Positions 34,451-42,741 are shown, counted from the first letter of the stretch. The stretch is 64,000 bases of DNA from Algoriphagus terrigena DSM 22685 (GCF_000429445.1 NZ_AUBW01000024.1:25580-89579); one strand, 5' to 3'. The notes: generated by a model from the sequence alone, not told the origin. Program-made: numbers and translations.

Positions 34451-35617
34451 TCAAGAAATGCAAAAACGGAGCTTGAAGTTCTTGCTGGTCAGTTCAAGTG
34501 CGTGGGTATAATTGGCCCACGTCAGTCCGGTAAGACAACGTTGTGTAAACTTACATTTCCAAACAAGGAATATGTAAGCTTAGAAAATCCCGATACCCGC
34601 CTGTTTGCCGAAGAAGATCCAAGGGGGTTTTTATCGAACTTCCCAAAAGGAGCGATCTTGGATGAAGTTCAAAGAGTCCCAAAACTTTTCTCATATCTAC
34701 AGCAGATTCTGGACGAAAACAGCGAGAAGGGGCTGTTTATACTTACAGGTTCAAACAACTTTCTCCTCCAAGAATCCATTTCCCAAAGCCTGGCGGGCAG
34801 AATTGGTTATATAAATCTTCTGCCATTGGCTATCGATGAAATCATACCGAATGGGTTAGCTTCCAAAGAAAATTATGGTGAGCTACTGGTAAAAGGCTTC
34901 TATCCTCCAGTCTATGACCAAGACTTAGATCCGGCACGTTGGCATCAAAATTACATAAGAACGTATGTTGAAAAAGATGTTCGTCAGATCAAAAACATTC
35001 TTCAGTTAAATCTATTTGAAAAATTTTTACGCCTTTGTGCGGGACGAGTCGGCCAACTATTGAACGCAAACAGCCTCGCAATAGAACTTGGTTTGGACAA
35101 CAAAACGATAAGTTCGTGGATCGGAGTATTAGAAAGTAGTTTTGTTATTTTTCTAATACGACCCCACCACAGAAGCTTTAACAAGAGAATAGTTAAAATG
35201 CCAAAGTTATATTTCATTGACACCGGTATTGCAGCTTCACTCCTCGGCATAAGAAATCAGTCACACTTGGACACACATCCCCTCAAAGGAAATCTGTTCG
35301 AAAACCTGATCATGAGTGATCTATTGAAAACACAGTTCAATCTCGGTATCCAGAATCGACTCTACTTCTGGAGAGACAATGTTGGCCATGAACTAGATGG
35401 GCTTATTGACAATGGAAACAAGCTTCACCCAATCGAGATTAAATCAGGCCAAACAATTACCCCGGACTATTTCAAAGGAATTAACTATTGGGAACAAATC
35501 TCCAAAGAAACAGGAGGAACGGTTTTCTACGGAGGAAATATTTCACAAAAAAGAAGTTCTGGAATTGAAATTTTACCTTGGTATGAATGCCAGGAAGCCG
35601 CCAAGCTTTTTGACTAG
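34445..35617 (+). CDS. AAA ATPase with C-terminal DUF4143 (PD-(D/E)xK-like), copy 1
   Basis: This 390-residue protein has Walker A 'GIIGPRQSGKTTL' (21-33), Walker B 'GAILDEVQRVP' and arginine sensor 'LFILTGSNNF' with 'SLAGRIGYINLLPL'. A winged-helix segment follows ('NANSLAIELGLDNKTISSWI'), then a DUF4143 domain with the nuclease-like signature 'HELDGLIDNG...HPIEIKSG' (D, then ExK). The family is very common in bacteria and archaea, often as solitary genes, and has no settled function. It is AT-richer than its neighbours and is flanked by the palindrome at 34404-34450. It is paralogous to the gene at 43420. Its stop abuts that of hisIE (convergent). Confidence 0.88.
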   Translation: MISRNAKTELEVLAGQFKCVGIIGPRQSGKTTLCKLTFPNKEYVSLENPDTRLFAEEDPRGFLSNFPKGAILDEVQRVPKLFSYLQQILDENSEKGLFILTGSNNFLLQESISQSLAGRIGYINLLPLAIDEIIPNGLASKENYGELLVKGFYPPVYDQDLDPARWHQNYIRTYVEKDVRQIKNILQLNLFEKFLRLCAGRVGQLLNANSLAIELGLDNKTISSWIGVLESSFVIFLIRPHHRSFNKRIVKMPKLYFIDTGIAASLLGIRNQSHLDTHPLKGNLFENLIMSDLLKTQFNLGIQNRLYFWRDNVGHELDGLIDNGNKLHPIEIKSGQTITPDYFKGINYWEQISKETGGTVFYGGNISQKRSSGIEILPWYECQEAAKLFD

Positions 35618-36226
35618 TTATTTCTTTTTGTGCCGCTCAATTAGCACTTCCATCACCTCATCCAGTTCATAGCCTTTGGCCTCAAGTAAAACCAAATAGT
35701 GGTAAAGCAAATCCGCCGCTTCACCCATAAATAGCTCCTTATTGTCGTCTTTGGCTTCAATCACGATCTCGACAGCTTCTTCTCCTACTTTCTGAGCAAC
35801 CTTGTTGATGCCTTTGGCAAAAAGTGATGCAGTATAAGATGTGTCGGTAGGATTGGTTTTACGGTCTTTGATGATCGCACGAAGCTGATCTATAAAACCG
35901 GTTTTGGAAGTATTCGATTCCTCAAAACACGTATCCGCTCCCGTGTGACAAACCGGCCCGCGTGGATTGGCTTTGACCAAGATCGAATCTCCATCACAGT
36001 CAGAGGCCACGCTGACCAGCTCCATGAAGTTGCCGGAGGTCTCTCCTTTGGTCCACAGCCGATTCTTACTGCGGCTGAAAAAAGTCACCATTCGGGTTTC
36101 CTTGGTTTTCTCCAAAGCCTCGGCATTCATATAGCCCTGCATTAGCACTTTTCCGCTGATCGCATCTTGGACTATCGCTGGGACCAGACCGTCCATTTTA
36201 TCAAAATCTATACTTCTATCGCTCAT
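35618..36226 (-). CDS. hisIE: Bifunctional phosphoribosyl-AMP cyclohydrolase / phosphoribosyl-ATP pyrophosphatase
   Basis: This 202-residue protein has an N-terminal HisI domain ('GYMNAEALEKT', 'VASDCDGDSILVKANPRGP' and the zinc cysteines of 'CHTGADTCFE'). A C-terminal HisE domain follows ('VAQKVGEEAVEIVIEAKD', 'EAADLLYHYLVLL'). It catalyses steps two and three of histidine synthesis. It follows hisF by 2 nt, so they share a transcript. Confidence 0.96.
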   Translation of the reverse strand: MSDRSIDFDKMDGLVPAIVQDAISGKVLMQGYMNAEALEKTKETRMVTFFSRSKNRLWTKGETSGNFMELVSVASDCDGDSILVKANPRGPVCHTGADTCFEESNTSKTGFIDQLRAIIKDRKTNPTDTSYTASLFAKGINKVAQKVGEEAVEIVIEAKDDNKELFMGEAADLLYHYLVLLEAKGYELDEVMEVLIERHKKK

Positions 36227-36228
36227 TT

Positions 36229-36984
36229 TTATTTTCTTATACTGATTTCAGAATCTGAGAGATATCTCTTCAACTCGGGAATCCCAATTTCCTTGAAGTG
36301 AAAGATACTCGCCGCCAAAGCTGCATCGGCTTTGCCAAAGGTAAACACATCCTTGAAATGCTGCATAGTTCCGGCACCTCCGGAGGCAATCACGGGGATG
36401 GAAAGCGCTGATGATATCTCTGCCAAGAGCTCATTAGCGAAACCGGCTTTCGTCCCATCGTGATCCATGGAGGTGAGGAGTATTTCACCTGCGCCCCGAT
36501 CGGCCACCTCCTGCGCCCAAGCTTGGGTTTTAAGCAAAGTCGCCTTTCTACCGCCATGCGTATGCACGAAGTCGATCCCGTCCAAATCCCTCGTATCGAT
36601 CGCCACCACGATACATTGGGAACCGAATTCCCTCGCCATTTGGTCGATCACGCCTGGATTGTTTACTGCCGCAGAGTTGATCGAAATCTTGTCCGCACCG
36701 GCGTTGAGCAGAAACTTGACGTCTTCCACGGTGGAGATCCCACCACCGACTGTGAAAGGAATCGTGATCGCTTTTGCGACTTTGGTCACGAGCTCGGCCA
36801 AGGTCTTACGCTTGTCCACCGTCGCGGTGATATCCAGAAATACCAACTCGTCAGCGCCTTCGTCGGAGTAGATCTTCGCCAGCTCGACAGGATCACCCGC
36901 ATCCCTTAATTCTACAAAATTCACCCCTTTGACCGTGCGGCCGTCTTTGATGTCGAGGCAGGGAATGATTCGTTTCGTTAGCAT
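36229..36984 (-). CDS. hisF: Imidazole glycerol phosphate synthase, cyclase subunit
   Basis: This 251-residue (beta-alpha)8 protein has 'IIPCLDIKDGRTVKGV' with the catalytic Asp11 and 'VVAIDTRDLDG' with the second catalytic Asp. Phosphate-binding loops are 'TVGGGI' and 'IASGGAG'. It forms the IGP synthase with HisH, using ammonia produced by HisH. It is linked to hisIE. A 195-bp repeat-containing gap separates it from hisA. Confidence 0.97.
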   Translation of the reverse strand: MLTKRIIPCLDIKDGRTVKGVNFVELRDAGDPVELAKIYSDEGADELVFLDITATVDKRKTLAELVTKVAKAITIPFTVGGGISTVEDVKFLLNAGADKISINSAAVNNPGVIDQMAREFGSQCIVVAIDTRDLDGIDFVHTHGGRKATLLKTQAWAQEVADRGAGEILLTSMDHDGTKAGFANELLAEISSALSIPVIASGGAGTMQHFKDVFTFGKADAALAASIFHFKEIGIPELKRYLSDSEISIRK

Positions 36985-37044
36985 AATTTGGTATTCAAAA
37001 CTTCATTATTTATCATTCGATGTTCAGTGTTCGATATTTTTGAA

Positions 37045-37174
37045 ATTACGATTTACGAAATACGATTTACGAGGTGAAAGAGAACCCCAATCATCATTTC
37101 TAGAAGTTAGCCCTTTGGATAATAAAGTTGAAAGATGGTTTGACGTCGTAATTCGTAAATCAAAAATCGCAATT
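37045..37174. repeat. Inverted pair of intergenic repeats between hisA and hisF
   Basis: ATTACGATTTACGAAATACG at 37045 and GTAATTCGTAAATC at 37148 are opposite-facing copies of the family also seen at 11143 and 13119. The words CGATGTTCAGTGTTCGATAT lie just before them (about 37018). The pair could fold in an RNA spanning hisA-hisF. Confidence 0.65.
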
Positions 37175-37179
37175 CTTAA

Positions 37180-37896
37180 TCATCCAAAGCTTGCAAGTTC
37201 CTCCAGCGTCACTCTTCCCTCATAATACGCCTTGCCGACAATCGTCCCGTAGACACCGATTTTCTGGAGTTCTTCCAGATCTTTGACAGACGAAACCCCT
37301 CCGCTGGCAATCAGCTTCACATCGGGAATCTCCTCCAAGATCTCCTGATACAGCTCCGTCGAAGGTCCCTGAAGCAAGCCATCTTTGGCCACATCGGTGC
37401 AGATCACGTAGCGGATCCCCTTCGACACATAATCCTTGATAAAAGGAATGAGCTCAACAGAGGTGGTTTCCTCCCAGCCTCCCACGGCGATTTTCCGGTC
37501 TTTGGCATCAGCTCCCAAGATGATCTTTTCCGAACCGTATTTTGCGATCCAGGATTCAAAAAGAGCCCGGCCTTTCACAGCGATGCTCCCTCCGGTCACT
37601 TGCTTCGCTCCCAATTCAAATGCTTTCTCCAGTTCTTCATCGGCTTGGATTCCTCCACCAAAGTCAACTTGAAGCGAAGTGCCGGCGCAGATTCGCTGCA
37701 AAACATCGGCATTGACGATCTTTTTGGCTTTGGCTCCGTCCAAGTCGACGAGATGAAGCCGCCGAATGCCAACTCCTTCAAATCGCTTGGCCATCTCCAG
37801 CGGATCGTCGTGGTATTCTTTTTTGCTGTTGTAGTCGCCCTGACTGAGGCGGACGCATTTACCTCCTATGAGGTCGATGGCGGGGATGATTTGCAT
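37180..37896 (-). CDS. hisA: 1-(5-phosphoribosyl)-5-[(5-phosphoribosylamino)methylideneamino]imidazole-4-carboxamide isomerase
   Basis: The start is MQIIPAIDLIGGKCVRL (238 residues); an upstream ATG at 37917 adds only seven unrelated residues. The catalytic Asp in 'AIDLIGGK', a second Asp region 'LGADAKDRKIAVGGW', and phosphate loops 'FGGGIQ' and 'ASGGVSS' are present. It performs the Amadori rearrangement step of histidine synthesis. It lies between hisH and hisF. Confidence 0.96.
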   Translation of the reverse strand: MQIIPAIDLIGGKCVRLSQGDYNSKKEYHDDPLEMAKRFEGVGIRRLHLVDLDGAKAKKIVNADVLQRICAGTSLQVDFGGGIQADEELEKAFELGAKQVTGGSIAVKGRALFESWIAKYGSEKIILGADAKDRKIAVGGWEETTSVELIPFIKDYVSKGIRYVICTDVAKDGLLQGPSTELYQEILEEIPDVKLIASGGVSSVKDLEELQKIGVYGTIVGKAYYEGRVTLEELASFG

Positions 37897-37903
37897 TTGG
37901 TTA

Positions 37904-38006
37904 GACTTTAGAAGCAAGATCTAAGACACAAGACTTGCCGATTAATAGGTTTGAAGTTCGGTTTGGCCAACTCCCCCTTCCTAAGGGGGTAAGGGGGATT
38001 TTTTTT
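37904..38006. repeat. Intergenic repeats between hisH and hisA, with C/G hairpin and T-run
   Basis: AGAAGCAAGATCTAAGACAC (37911-37930) belongs to the 'AAGA..AGACACAAG' repeat words. It is followed by CCCCCTT (37973-37979) pairing with AAGGGGG (37983-37989), then GGGGGA and a T10 run to 38008. On the plus strand this looks like a terminator, antisense to the his genes. The T-run borders the hisH stop codon. Confidence 0.55.
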
Positions 38007-38603
38007 TTAAAGAGAAAGGAAGTTTGCCAGCAACTTCTCCCCAACCGTGCTGCTCTTCTCGGGGTGAGCCTGGATCGCCCAGTAATTGTCCCGATGCAGG
38101 ATGGCCGTAAAATCATGGATGTAATGGGTGCTGGCAATGGTCGCTTCGCTCAACTCGGCATAGAAGCTATGCACATAGTAAAGAAAGCGGGAATCAGGCA
38201 AATCTTTCAGCAGTGGATCGTCAGCGAGGTTTTCGAGTTCATTCCAACCCACGTGAGGAACTTTGAACTCCTGCGAATTTTCGGGAATGAATCGCTTCAC
38301 CTTCACAGGAAAGATCCCCAAGCACTCGGTATCGTTTTCCTCCGAATGCTCGCAAAGCAGCTGCAAACCAAGACAAACGCCAAGAAACGGCTGCTTGATA
38401 TCCCGGATCAACTGATCGAGCTTTCGGCCTTTGAGGTAATTCATCGCCGTGCTGGCTTCGCCCTGACCGGGAAAGATCACGTGATCCGCCGATCGGATTT
38501 CCTCCGGATCATCGGTCAGGATCGCATCTGCACCTAGGCGCTCCAGCGCATAAAGCACCGACTGGACGTTCCCTGAATTGTATTTGATTACTGCTGTTTT
38601 CAT
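38007..38603 (-). CDS. hisH: Imidazole glycerol phosphate synthase, glutaminase subunit
   Basis: This 198-residue class I glutamine amidotransferase has the nucleophile Cys in 'LGVCLGLQLL', the oxyanion/tunnel segment 'IFPGQGEAS', and the catalytic His-Glu in 'IQAHPEKSS'. It supplies ammonia to HisF. It heads the block hisH-hisA-hisF-hisIE, and phhA lies 68 nt upstream on the same strand. Confidence 0.96.
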   Translation of the reverse strand: MKTAVIKYNSGNVQSVLYALERLGADAILTDDPEEIRSADHVIFPGQGEASTAMNYLKGRKLDQLIRDIKQPFLGVCLGLQLLCEHSEENDTECLGIFPVKVKRFIPENSQEFKVPHVGWNELENLADDPLLKDLPDSRFLYYVHSFYAELSEATIASTHYIHDFTAILHRDNYWAIQAHPEKSSTVGEKLLANFLSL

Positions 38604-38605
38604 TT

Positions 38606-38675
38606 TTTAGTATCAAGATGCTAGACACAAGATTCAAGGCTTCTCAGCCTCTCCTGTCTAGCTTCTAACGTCTAA
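38606..38675. repeat. Dispersed repeat between phhA and hisH
   Basis: TTTAGTATCAAGATGCTAGA and, 35 nt on, TGTCTAGCTTCTAACGTCTA are opposite-facing words of the 'AGTATCAAGA..CTAGACACAAGA' family seen at 11010, 37904 and 55040. Confidence 0.6.
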
Positions 38676-39448
38676 TCTCTTTTCTCCAAAAGCATCTCCT
38701 CCAACACATCCTCTATCTCCGGCAGCGACTCGTAAAGCTGCTCGTAGCTCTCGATCACGAAGTATTTATCCTGAAAGCGATCTTTCCAATATTCTTGATT
38801 CAAGATCCTCCGCACGTCGTAAGCGAGATGGGCTGGCTCATTTGAAAGGCTGAATTTAGTCTCTCCTGCCGAACTTAAGATCCCCGCTCCGTAAATTTTC
38901 AGCTCCCCGTCTTCCCGGATCAATCCAAACTCAATCGTAAACCAATAAATCCGGCTCAGCAACTGGATCGCCCAAGGATTGTCAATATGCTTCAGGGCAA
39001 TCCCGGAGAGGTTTTCCAGAAAGTCCACATAGGGCTGATTTGTCAGCAGCGGCATATGGGCAAAAGCATCATGAAACATATCCGGCTCCTCCAGATAGTC
39101 GAGCTGCTCCATCGTCCGCAGCCAAGTCGAGGATGGAAACCGTCTGTTATTCAGCAAACCAAAAAACAGATCATCATCGATCAAGCCGGGCACCACCTGA
39201 ACCTGCCAGCCGGTGCTTTTCTCCAAGATTTGATTGAGTTCATCAAAGTTGGCGATTCGGCCTGCGGAAAAGCCCACCATCTCCACTCCCTCTAGGTAAG
39301 CCTTGGATGCTGCCTTCGGTAGATTCGGCATCTGCCGCTCGAAGAGAATCCTCCAGACTTTGAAGTCTTCTTCGGTGTATAGTTCATACTCCTGCCTGAG
39401 CTTTCGGAGTCTCGGGTCGGTAAAGACCCAGTTTTTTGGTTTCATCAT
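38672..39448 (-). CDS. phhA: Phenylalanine 4-monooxygenase
   Basis: This 258-residue protein is an aromatic amino acid hydroxylase catalytic domain without a regulatory ACT domain. It has 'STWLRTMEQLDYLEEPDMFH' where the His pair of 'DMFHDAFAHMPLL' and the Glu of 'WFTIEFGLIRE' bind iron. The length suits bacterial PhhA. It converts Phe to Tyr with a pterin cofactor and oxygen, giving either tyrosine supply or phenylalanine breakdown. Its long 5' region contains a Phe/Tyr/His/Trp-codon leader and hairpins (39543-39712), suggesting attenuation. Confidence 0.95.
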   Translation of the reverse strand: MMKPKNWVFTDPRLRKLRQEYELYTEEDFKVWRILFERQMPNLPKAASKAYLEGVEMVGFSAGRIANFDELNQILEKSTGWQVQVVPGLIDDDLFFGLLNNRRFPSSTWLRTMEQLDYLEEPDMFHDAFAHMPLLTNQPYVDFLENLSGIALKHIDNPWAIQLLSRIYWFTIEFGLIREDGELKIYGAGILSSAGETKFSLSNEPAHLAYDVRRILNQEYWKDRFQDKYFVIESYEQLYESLPEIEDVLEEMLLEKRD

Positions 39449-39542
39449 GATCTGTCTCTATTATTTGGGTTTATGCTTTATTTCATTTGGCCGTCTTGTT
39501 TCTCGGTTGTCCTGCTTCTCCAGAAGCTGGACCTTATTCATT

Positions 39543-39570
39543 TTATGCTGCTTCTTCGGAAGCAGCATAA
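39543..39570. promoter_or_regulatory. UUCG-type hairpin in the phhA leader
   Basis: A 12-bp perfect stem: 39543-39554 (TTATGCTGCTTC) pairs with 39559-39570 around a TTCG tetraloop (CGAA on the minus strand). It lies between the attenuator-like hairpin and the phhA start and may protect the mRNA or form part of the switch. Confidence 0.7.
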
Positions 39571-39584
39571 CAGAAAACAACGAA

Positions 39585-39619
39585 AAACAAAAAGGCCTAC
39601 TCCGGGAGGGAATAGGCCT
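39585..39619 (-). terminator. Attenuator-like terminator in the phhA leader
   Basis: On the minus strand AGGCCTA (39619-39613) pairs with TAGGCCT (39599-39593), with an inner CTCC/GGAG pair, followed by TTTTGTTTTT. It comes 9 nt after the MVFW stop codon, the position of a transcription attenuator. The plus strand also has a T-run (39625-39630), so it may act both ways. Confidence 0.65.
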
Positions 39620-39658
39620 GTCTATTTTTTACCAAAAAACCATAGCAATCCTATCCCT

Positions 39659-39712
39659 TCATCGAAGATGGTGATAAGAGTGATGCACGAAGGTTCTTGG
39701 CGTTGGATTCAT
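39659..39712 (-). CDS. Putative leader peptide rich in His with Phe and Tyr codons
   Basis: A 17-codon frame reads MNPTPRTFVHHSYHHLR then TGA. In the same frame the sequence continues RDRIAMVFW then TAA (39629-39631), so the TGA interrupts what may once have been, or may still function as, a longer leader; an ATG at 39643 gives MVFW alone. The run of His, Tyr, Phe and Trp codons followed at once by a terminator hairpin is the layout of amino-acid attenuation. The genes downstream are phhA and then the his block, both of which handle amino acids whose codons occur here. No ribosome binding site is obvious, as is usual in Bacteroidota. Confidence 0.55.
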   Translation of the reverse strand: MNPTPRTFVHHSYHHLR

Positions 39713-39862
39713 ACTGCTAAGATACTCAGGGATTTTTCGAAACCAATGCCTCGTCTGAATTTACCTCAAAACCACACATTGGAGAGACAACCACTGAAGG
39801 ATAAATCAATTATACATCGAGAGAGCTGAGAACGTGTTTAAGTCCATCCTCTTCTTCAGAAA

Positions 39863-40435
39863 TCAGAATCGGTAACCTAAGCTAAATCCGGCATTGGGTT
39901 CGACGGCCGTGAATTTGTCTGTCACTGCTTCACTGAAATTGCGTGCAACACTGGCATAAGGTCCGAACGCAAAATGTTCGGAAACCTCCCACTTGTATCC
40001 AACTCCGGCACCGATGATAAATGCCGTCATGTCTGTGGTGACAGTTCCTCCGTTGCCCGGTTCTTCAAAATCACCGAATCTGAACTTTAGGAAAGGATAG
40101 ACATGAAATCTTCCGTTGGGTTTGTTACCGAAATAGAAATTCATTCCTGATTGGATGGAATTCGTCTTGTAGTTTTTTCCATCGTTTTGGGTATTGTATC
40201 CAAAGCGATCATTGATGTGAAGCTGAAGATCCAAAGAGTGGCTTTCACTGAGAAACCTTTCATAGCCCACTTCAAATGACCCCATCAAGATCAGGTTGAG
40301 AAAGTTGAGCTTTATCTCATTGTCAAAAGTTCCGATATTCGGATTGGACGTACCTGACGAGGAAATAACCTGTTGCGAAAACGCTGAAACAGTCAGAGTT
40401 GCAGCAAAAAGGAACGATAAGGTGATTTTTTTCAT
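39863..40435 (-). CDS. Small outer-membrane beta-barrel protein
   Basis: The start MKKITLSFLFAATLTVSAFSQ at 40435 gives a Sec signal; the open frame further upstream overlaps the acetyltransferase gene. The 190-residue protein has about eight amphipathic strands ('GSFEVGYERFLSESHSLDL', 'FIIGAGVGYKWEVSEHFAFG') and ends 'NAGFSLGYRF' with a C-terminal Phe. It looks like a DUF3575/OmpA-type barrel of unknown role. It is the last minus-strand gene before the phhA leader. Confidence 0.78.
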   Translation of the reverse strand: MKKITLSFLFAATLTVSAFSQQVISSSGTSNPNIGTFDNEIKLNFLNLILMGSFEVGYERFLSESHSLDLQLHINDRFGYNTQNDGKNYKTNSIQSGMNFYFGNKPNGRFHVYPFLKFRFGDFEEPGNGGTVTTDMTAFIIGAGVGYKWEVSEHFAFGPYASVARNFSEAVTDKFTAVEPNAGFSLGYRF

Positions 40436-40472
40436 AAACTTGATAAGTCGGTTTCTGGTATTCTGACAAGGA

Positions 40473-40907
40473 TTAAGCCAACTCCATCTTATAGTGTTGG
40501 ATATTACATTCTTCAAACATCTCTCCGACTTTTTCAAAGCCGAACTTGGAATAAAGTGGCACGGCAGTGAGTTGGGCGTGAAGGTATTTGGTCTTTCCCT
40601 TAGCTTCAGGAGTAGCATCCACATCCGCCAAGACCGCAGCCACCAGCGCCTGTCCTACTCCATTTCCTCTGGCTTCTTCCAACACTGCAAAACGCTCCAT
40701 CTTCACCCCATTTTCAGTAAATCTCCAGCGGGCCGTGCCAACTGGAATACCGTCTACGCTTGCCAGGAAATGGGTCGATGTCGTCTCAAATTCATCGTAT
40801 TCCTCGGTCGGGTCGACCTGCTGTTCGATCACGAAAACGAATTCTCTTATCTTGAAAACCAGCTCAAGGGCTAGCTTATCCGTTACCTTTTCGACTGTTA
40901 GCTTCAT
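40473..40907 (-). CDS. GNAT-family N-acetyltransferase
   Basis: This 144-residue protein starts MKLTVEKVTDKLALE. The ElaA-like segment 'IREFVFVIEQQVDPTEEYDEF' (partial), 'GTARWRF' and the acetyl-CoA loop 'EEARGNGVGQALV' are visible; 'AVPLYSKFGFEKVGE' ends the fold. The acceptor is unknown. The gene begins 32 nt inside the end of the PhoH gene, so it is translated as part of the same transcript. Confidence 0.9.
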   Translation of the reverse strand: MKLTVEKVTDKLALELVFKIREFVFVIEQQVDPTEEYDEFETTSTHFLASVDGIPVGTARWRFTENGVKMERFAVLEEARGNGVGQALVAAVLADVDATPEAKGKTKYLHAQLTAVPLYSKFGFEKVGEMFEECNIQHYKMELA

Positions 40908-41865
40908 AGCGTTGTTGATCTCTGTCTTCTTGTTCTTTTTCGTAGGCTTCGATGATCGCCTTGACGAGTCTGTGACGGATGACGTCCTTGCCACTCAGGC
41001 TGACCACACCAATTCCTTTGACGTCCTTTAGGATTTTGAGCGCTTCCGACAGCCCTGACTTTTGCCTCACAGGCAAATCGACCTGAGTTTGATCGCCGGT
41101 AATGATGACTTTAGAGTTGGGTCCCATACGCGTCAAAAACATCTTGATCTGCTCACTGGTCGTATTTTGAGCCTCGTCAAGAAGGACAAAAGCATCGTGT
41201 AGCGTCCGTCCCCGCATGTAGGCCAAGGGGGCGATTTCGATCACTCGGGTTTCCTGATAATATTTCAGTTTTTCCGGTGGCACCATGTCTTGAAGTGCGT
41301 CATAGATAGGCCTCAAATAGGGATCGAGTTTTTCCTGAAGGTCGCCTGGAAGAAAGCCGAGATTTTCCCCAGCCTCCACGGCCGGACGCGTGATGATGAT
41401 CCGCTTTACTTCCTTGTTTTTGAGAGCTCTCACTGCCAAAGCAACTGCAATGTAGGTCTTCCCTGTGCCGGCCGGGCCAAGCGCAAAGACCAGATCATTG
41501 GTCATCGCCGCCTCGACGAGCTTGCGTTGGTTCGCCGACTTGGGCTTGATGACCAAGCCTTTGTTACCAAAGACAATCACCTGATCCCGGTTGGCCTCCT
41601 CAAAAGGAATCCCCTCGACATCGAGGTAGTCTTTCACGTTTTCGGGAGTGAGGTGACCAAAGCGATCAAAGTGCTCCAACAGGAGATTGATCAGGTCGTT
41701 GATGCGCAAAATCTCCGGCGCACCGCCCTGAATCCGGATTTCGTTGCCTCGGGAGACGATCTTACTCTGGGGGAATGCCTGGGCAATCTGCCGTATGTTT
41801 TCATTGGCTGTGCCCAAAAACTCCGCCAATGGAACGTTTTCTAAAGTGATTACTTTTTCGACCAA
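40876..41865 (-). CDS. PhoH-family ATPase
   Basis: This 329-residue protein has an N-terminal KH-like region (about 1-110) and a PhoH domain with Walker A 'ALGPAGTGKTYIAV', Walker B 'FVLLDEAQNTT' and 'TRMGPNSKVIITGDQTQVDL' (partial). It matches YbeZ-type proteins, which associate with the endoribonuclease YbeY in ribosome and RNA maturation. ybeY is not present in this window. The overlap with the GNAT gene shows an operon. Confidence 0.93.
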   Translation of the reverse strand: MVEKVITLENVPLAEFLGTANENIRQIAQAFPQSKIVSRGNEIRIQGGAPEILRINDLINLLLEHFDRFGHLTPENVKDYLDVEGIPFEEANRDQVIVFGNKGLVIKPKSANQRKLVEAAMTNDLVFALGPAGTGKTYIAVALAVRALKNKEVKRIIITRPAVEAGENLGFLPGDLQEKLDPYLRPIYDALQDMVPPEKLKYYQETRVIEIAPLAYMRGRTLHDAFVLLDEAQNTTSEQIKMFLTRMGPNSKVIITGDQTQVDLPVRQKSGLSEALKILKDVKGIGVVSLSGKDVIRHRLVKAIIEAYEKEQEDRDQQRYEANSRKGNG

Positions 41866-41890
41866 ACTTGTGTTTTGATTTAGGTTTACC

Positions 41891-41922
41891 TTGAAGGCTA
41901 AAGAATAAAATTTCTATTTTTG
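41891..41922 (+). promoter_or_regulatory. Bacteroidetes-type promoter for the SAM hydrolase gene
   Basis: TTG at 41891-41893 and TATTTTTG at 41915-41922 (consensus TAnnTTTG) are 21 nt apart, giving a start about 40 nt before the ATG at 41971. Confidence 0.6.
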
Positions 41923-41970
41923 TTCGCTCCCCCTCAAACAAAATTACAAAATTTTAATAGACTTGCTTCT

Positions 41971-42741
41971 ATGGCATTGGTGACATTCCTCTCTGACTTT
42001 GGGGATCAAGACTACTACGTTCCGGCAGTAAAGGCCAAGATGCTTTCGATAAATCCGCAGTTGAATATCATCGACATCTCTCACAACATCGAAGCGCATG
42101 ACATGGAGCACGCTGCCTTTGTGCTTCGATCCACTTTTAGAGAATTCCCCAAAGGAACGGTCCATTTGGTCGGTATCAATACCGTAGGCGTGATGACGCA
42201 TGGCTACATCGGAGTGAAGCTGGAGGAGCATATCTTTGTGGGGCCAAACAATGGAATCCTGAGTCTACTGGCTGATAACGATCCCGGCATTCTCGTACAG
42301 TTTGCCGATATCCACCTGAAAAACTCCACCTTCCCAACGCGGGACATCTTAGCTCCCATCGCTGCCAAAGTAGCAAGCGGGGCAGCAATTCACGATTTCG
42401 GTGGCCCTCTGACCAATTTCCGCAAACTAATGTCCCGACAGGCAAAAGCTACCAGGGAACACATCATCGGGCACGTGATCCGAATCGACCGATACGGCAA
42501 TCTGCTGACCAATATCCGCCGGGATGTCTTCGACAAGCTAAATCCGGGGAAATTCAAGATTCAATTTGGGCGTGAATCCGTAGATCGCCTCCAGACGGGA
42601 TACGATGAGGTCGAAGCCGGAGACCCTTTCGTATTTTTCAACAGTCTGGAAGTCCTGGAGATCGGTATCAACCACGGCAACGGAGGAAAGCTGCTGGGAC
42701 TGAAGCAGGATAGTGTCATCTATATTCACTTTGGCGGGTGA
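41971..42741 (+). CDS. SAM hydrolase / SAM hydroxide adenosyltransferase family protein (DUF62)
   Basis: The start is MALVTFLSDFGDQDYYV (256 residues); the earlier ATG at 41920 overlaps the promoter. The family signatures are 'SDFGDQDYYVPAVKAKM', 'DISHNIEAHDMEHAAFVL', 'VHLVGINTVG' and 'FVGPNNGILSLL'. Relatives include fluorinase and chlorinase, but most members hydrolyse S-adenosylmethionine to adenosine and methionine. No halide-pocket assignment is possible here. A small ABM-domain gene overlaps its stop in TGATG. Confidence 0.92.
   Translation: MALVTFLSDFGDQDYYVPAVKAKMLSINPQLNIIDISHNIEAHDMEHAAFVLRSTFREFPKGTVHLVGINTVGVMTHGYIGVKLEEHIFVGPNNGILSLLADNDPGILVQFADIHLKNSTFPTRDILAPIAAKVASGAAIHDFGGPLTNFRKLMSRQAKATREHIIGHVIRIDRYGNLLTNIRRDVFDKLNPGKFKIQFGRESVDRLQTGYDEVEAGDPFVFFNSLEVLEIGINHGNGGKLLGLKQDSVIYIHFGG

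Noticed and set aside
34404..35617. AAA-DUF4143 gene as a transposable element bounded by inverted repeats
   Set aside because: No copy of the palindrome arm or a target duplication is found after the gene, and no transposase motif is present.
37971..38008. Hairpin with T-run as the terminator of the his genes
   Set aside because: The T-run lies on the plus strand, opposite to his transcription, and hisA continues downstream; it was listed as a repeat.
39473..39829. Plus-strand frame of 118 codons in the phhA leader region
   Set aside because: It runs through two hairpins and the leader peptide on the other strand, and its predicted sequence has no protein-like pattern.
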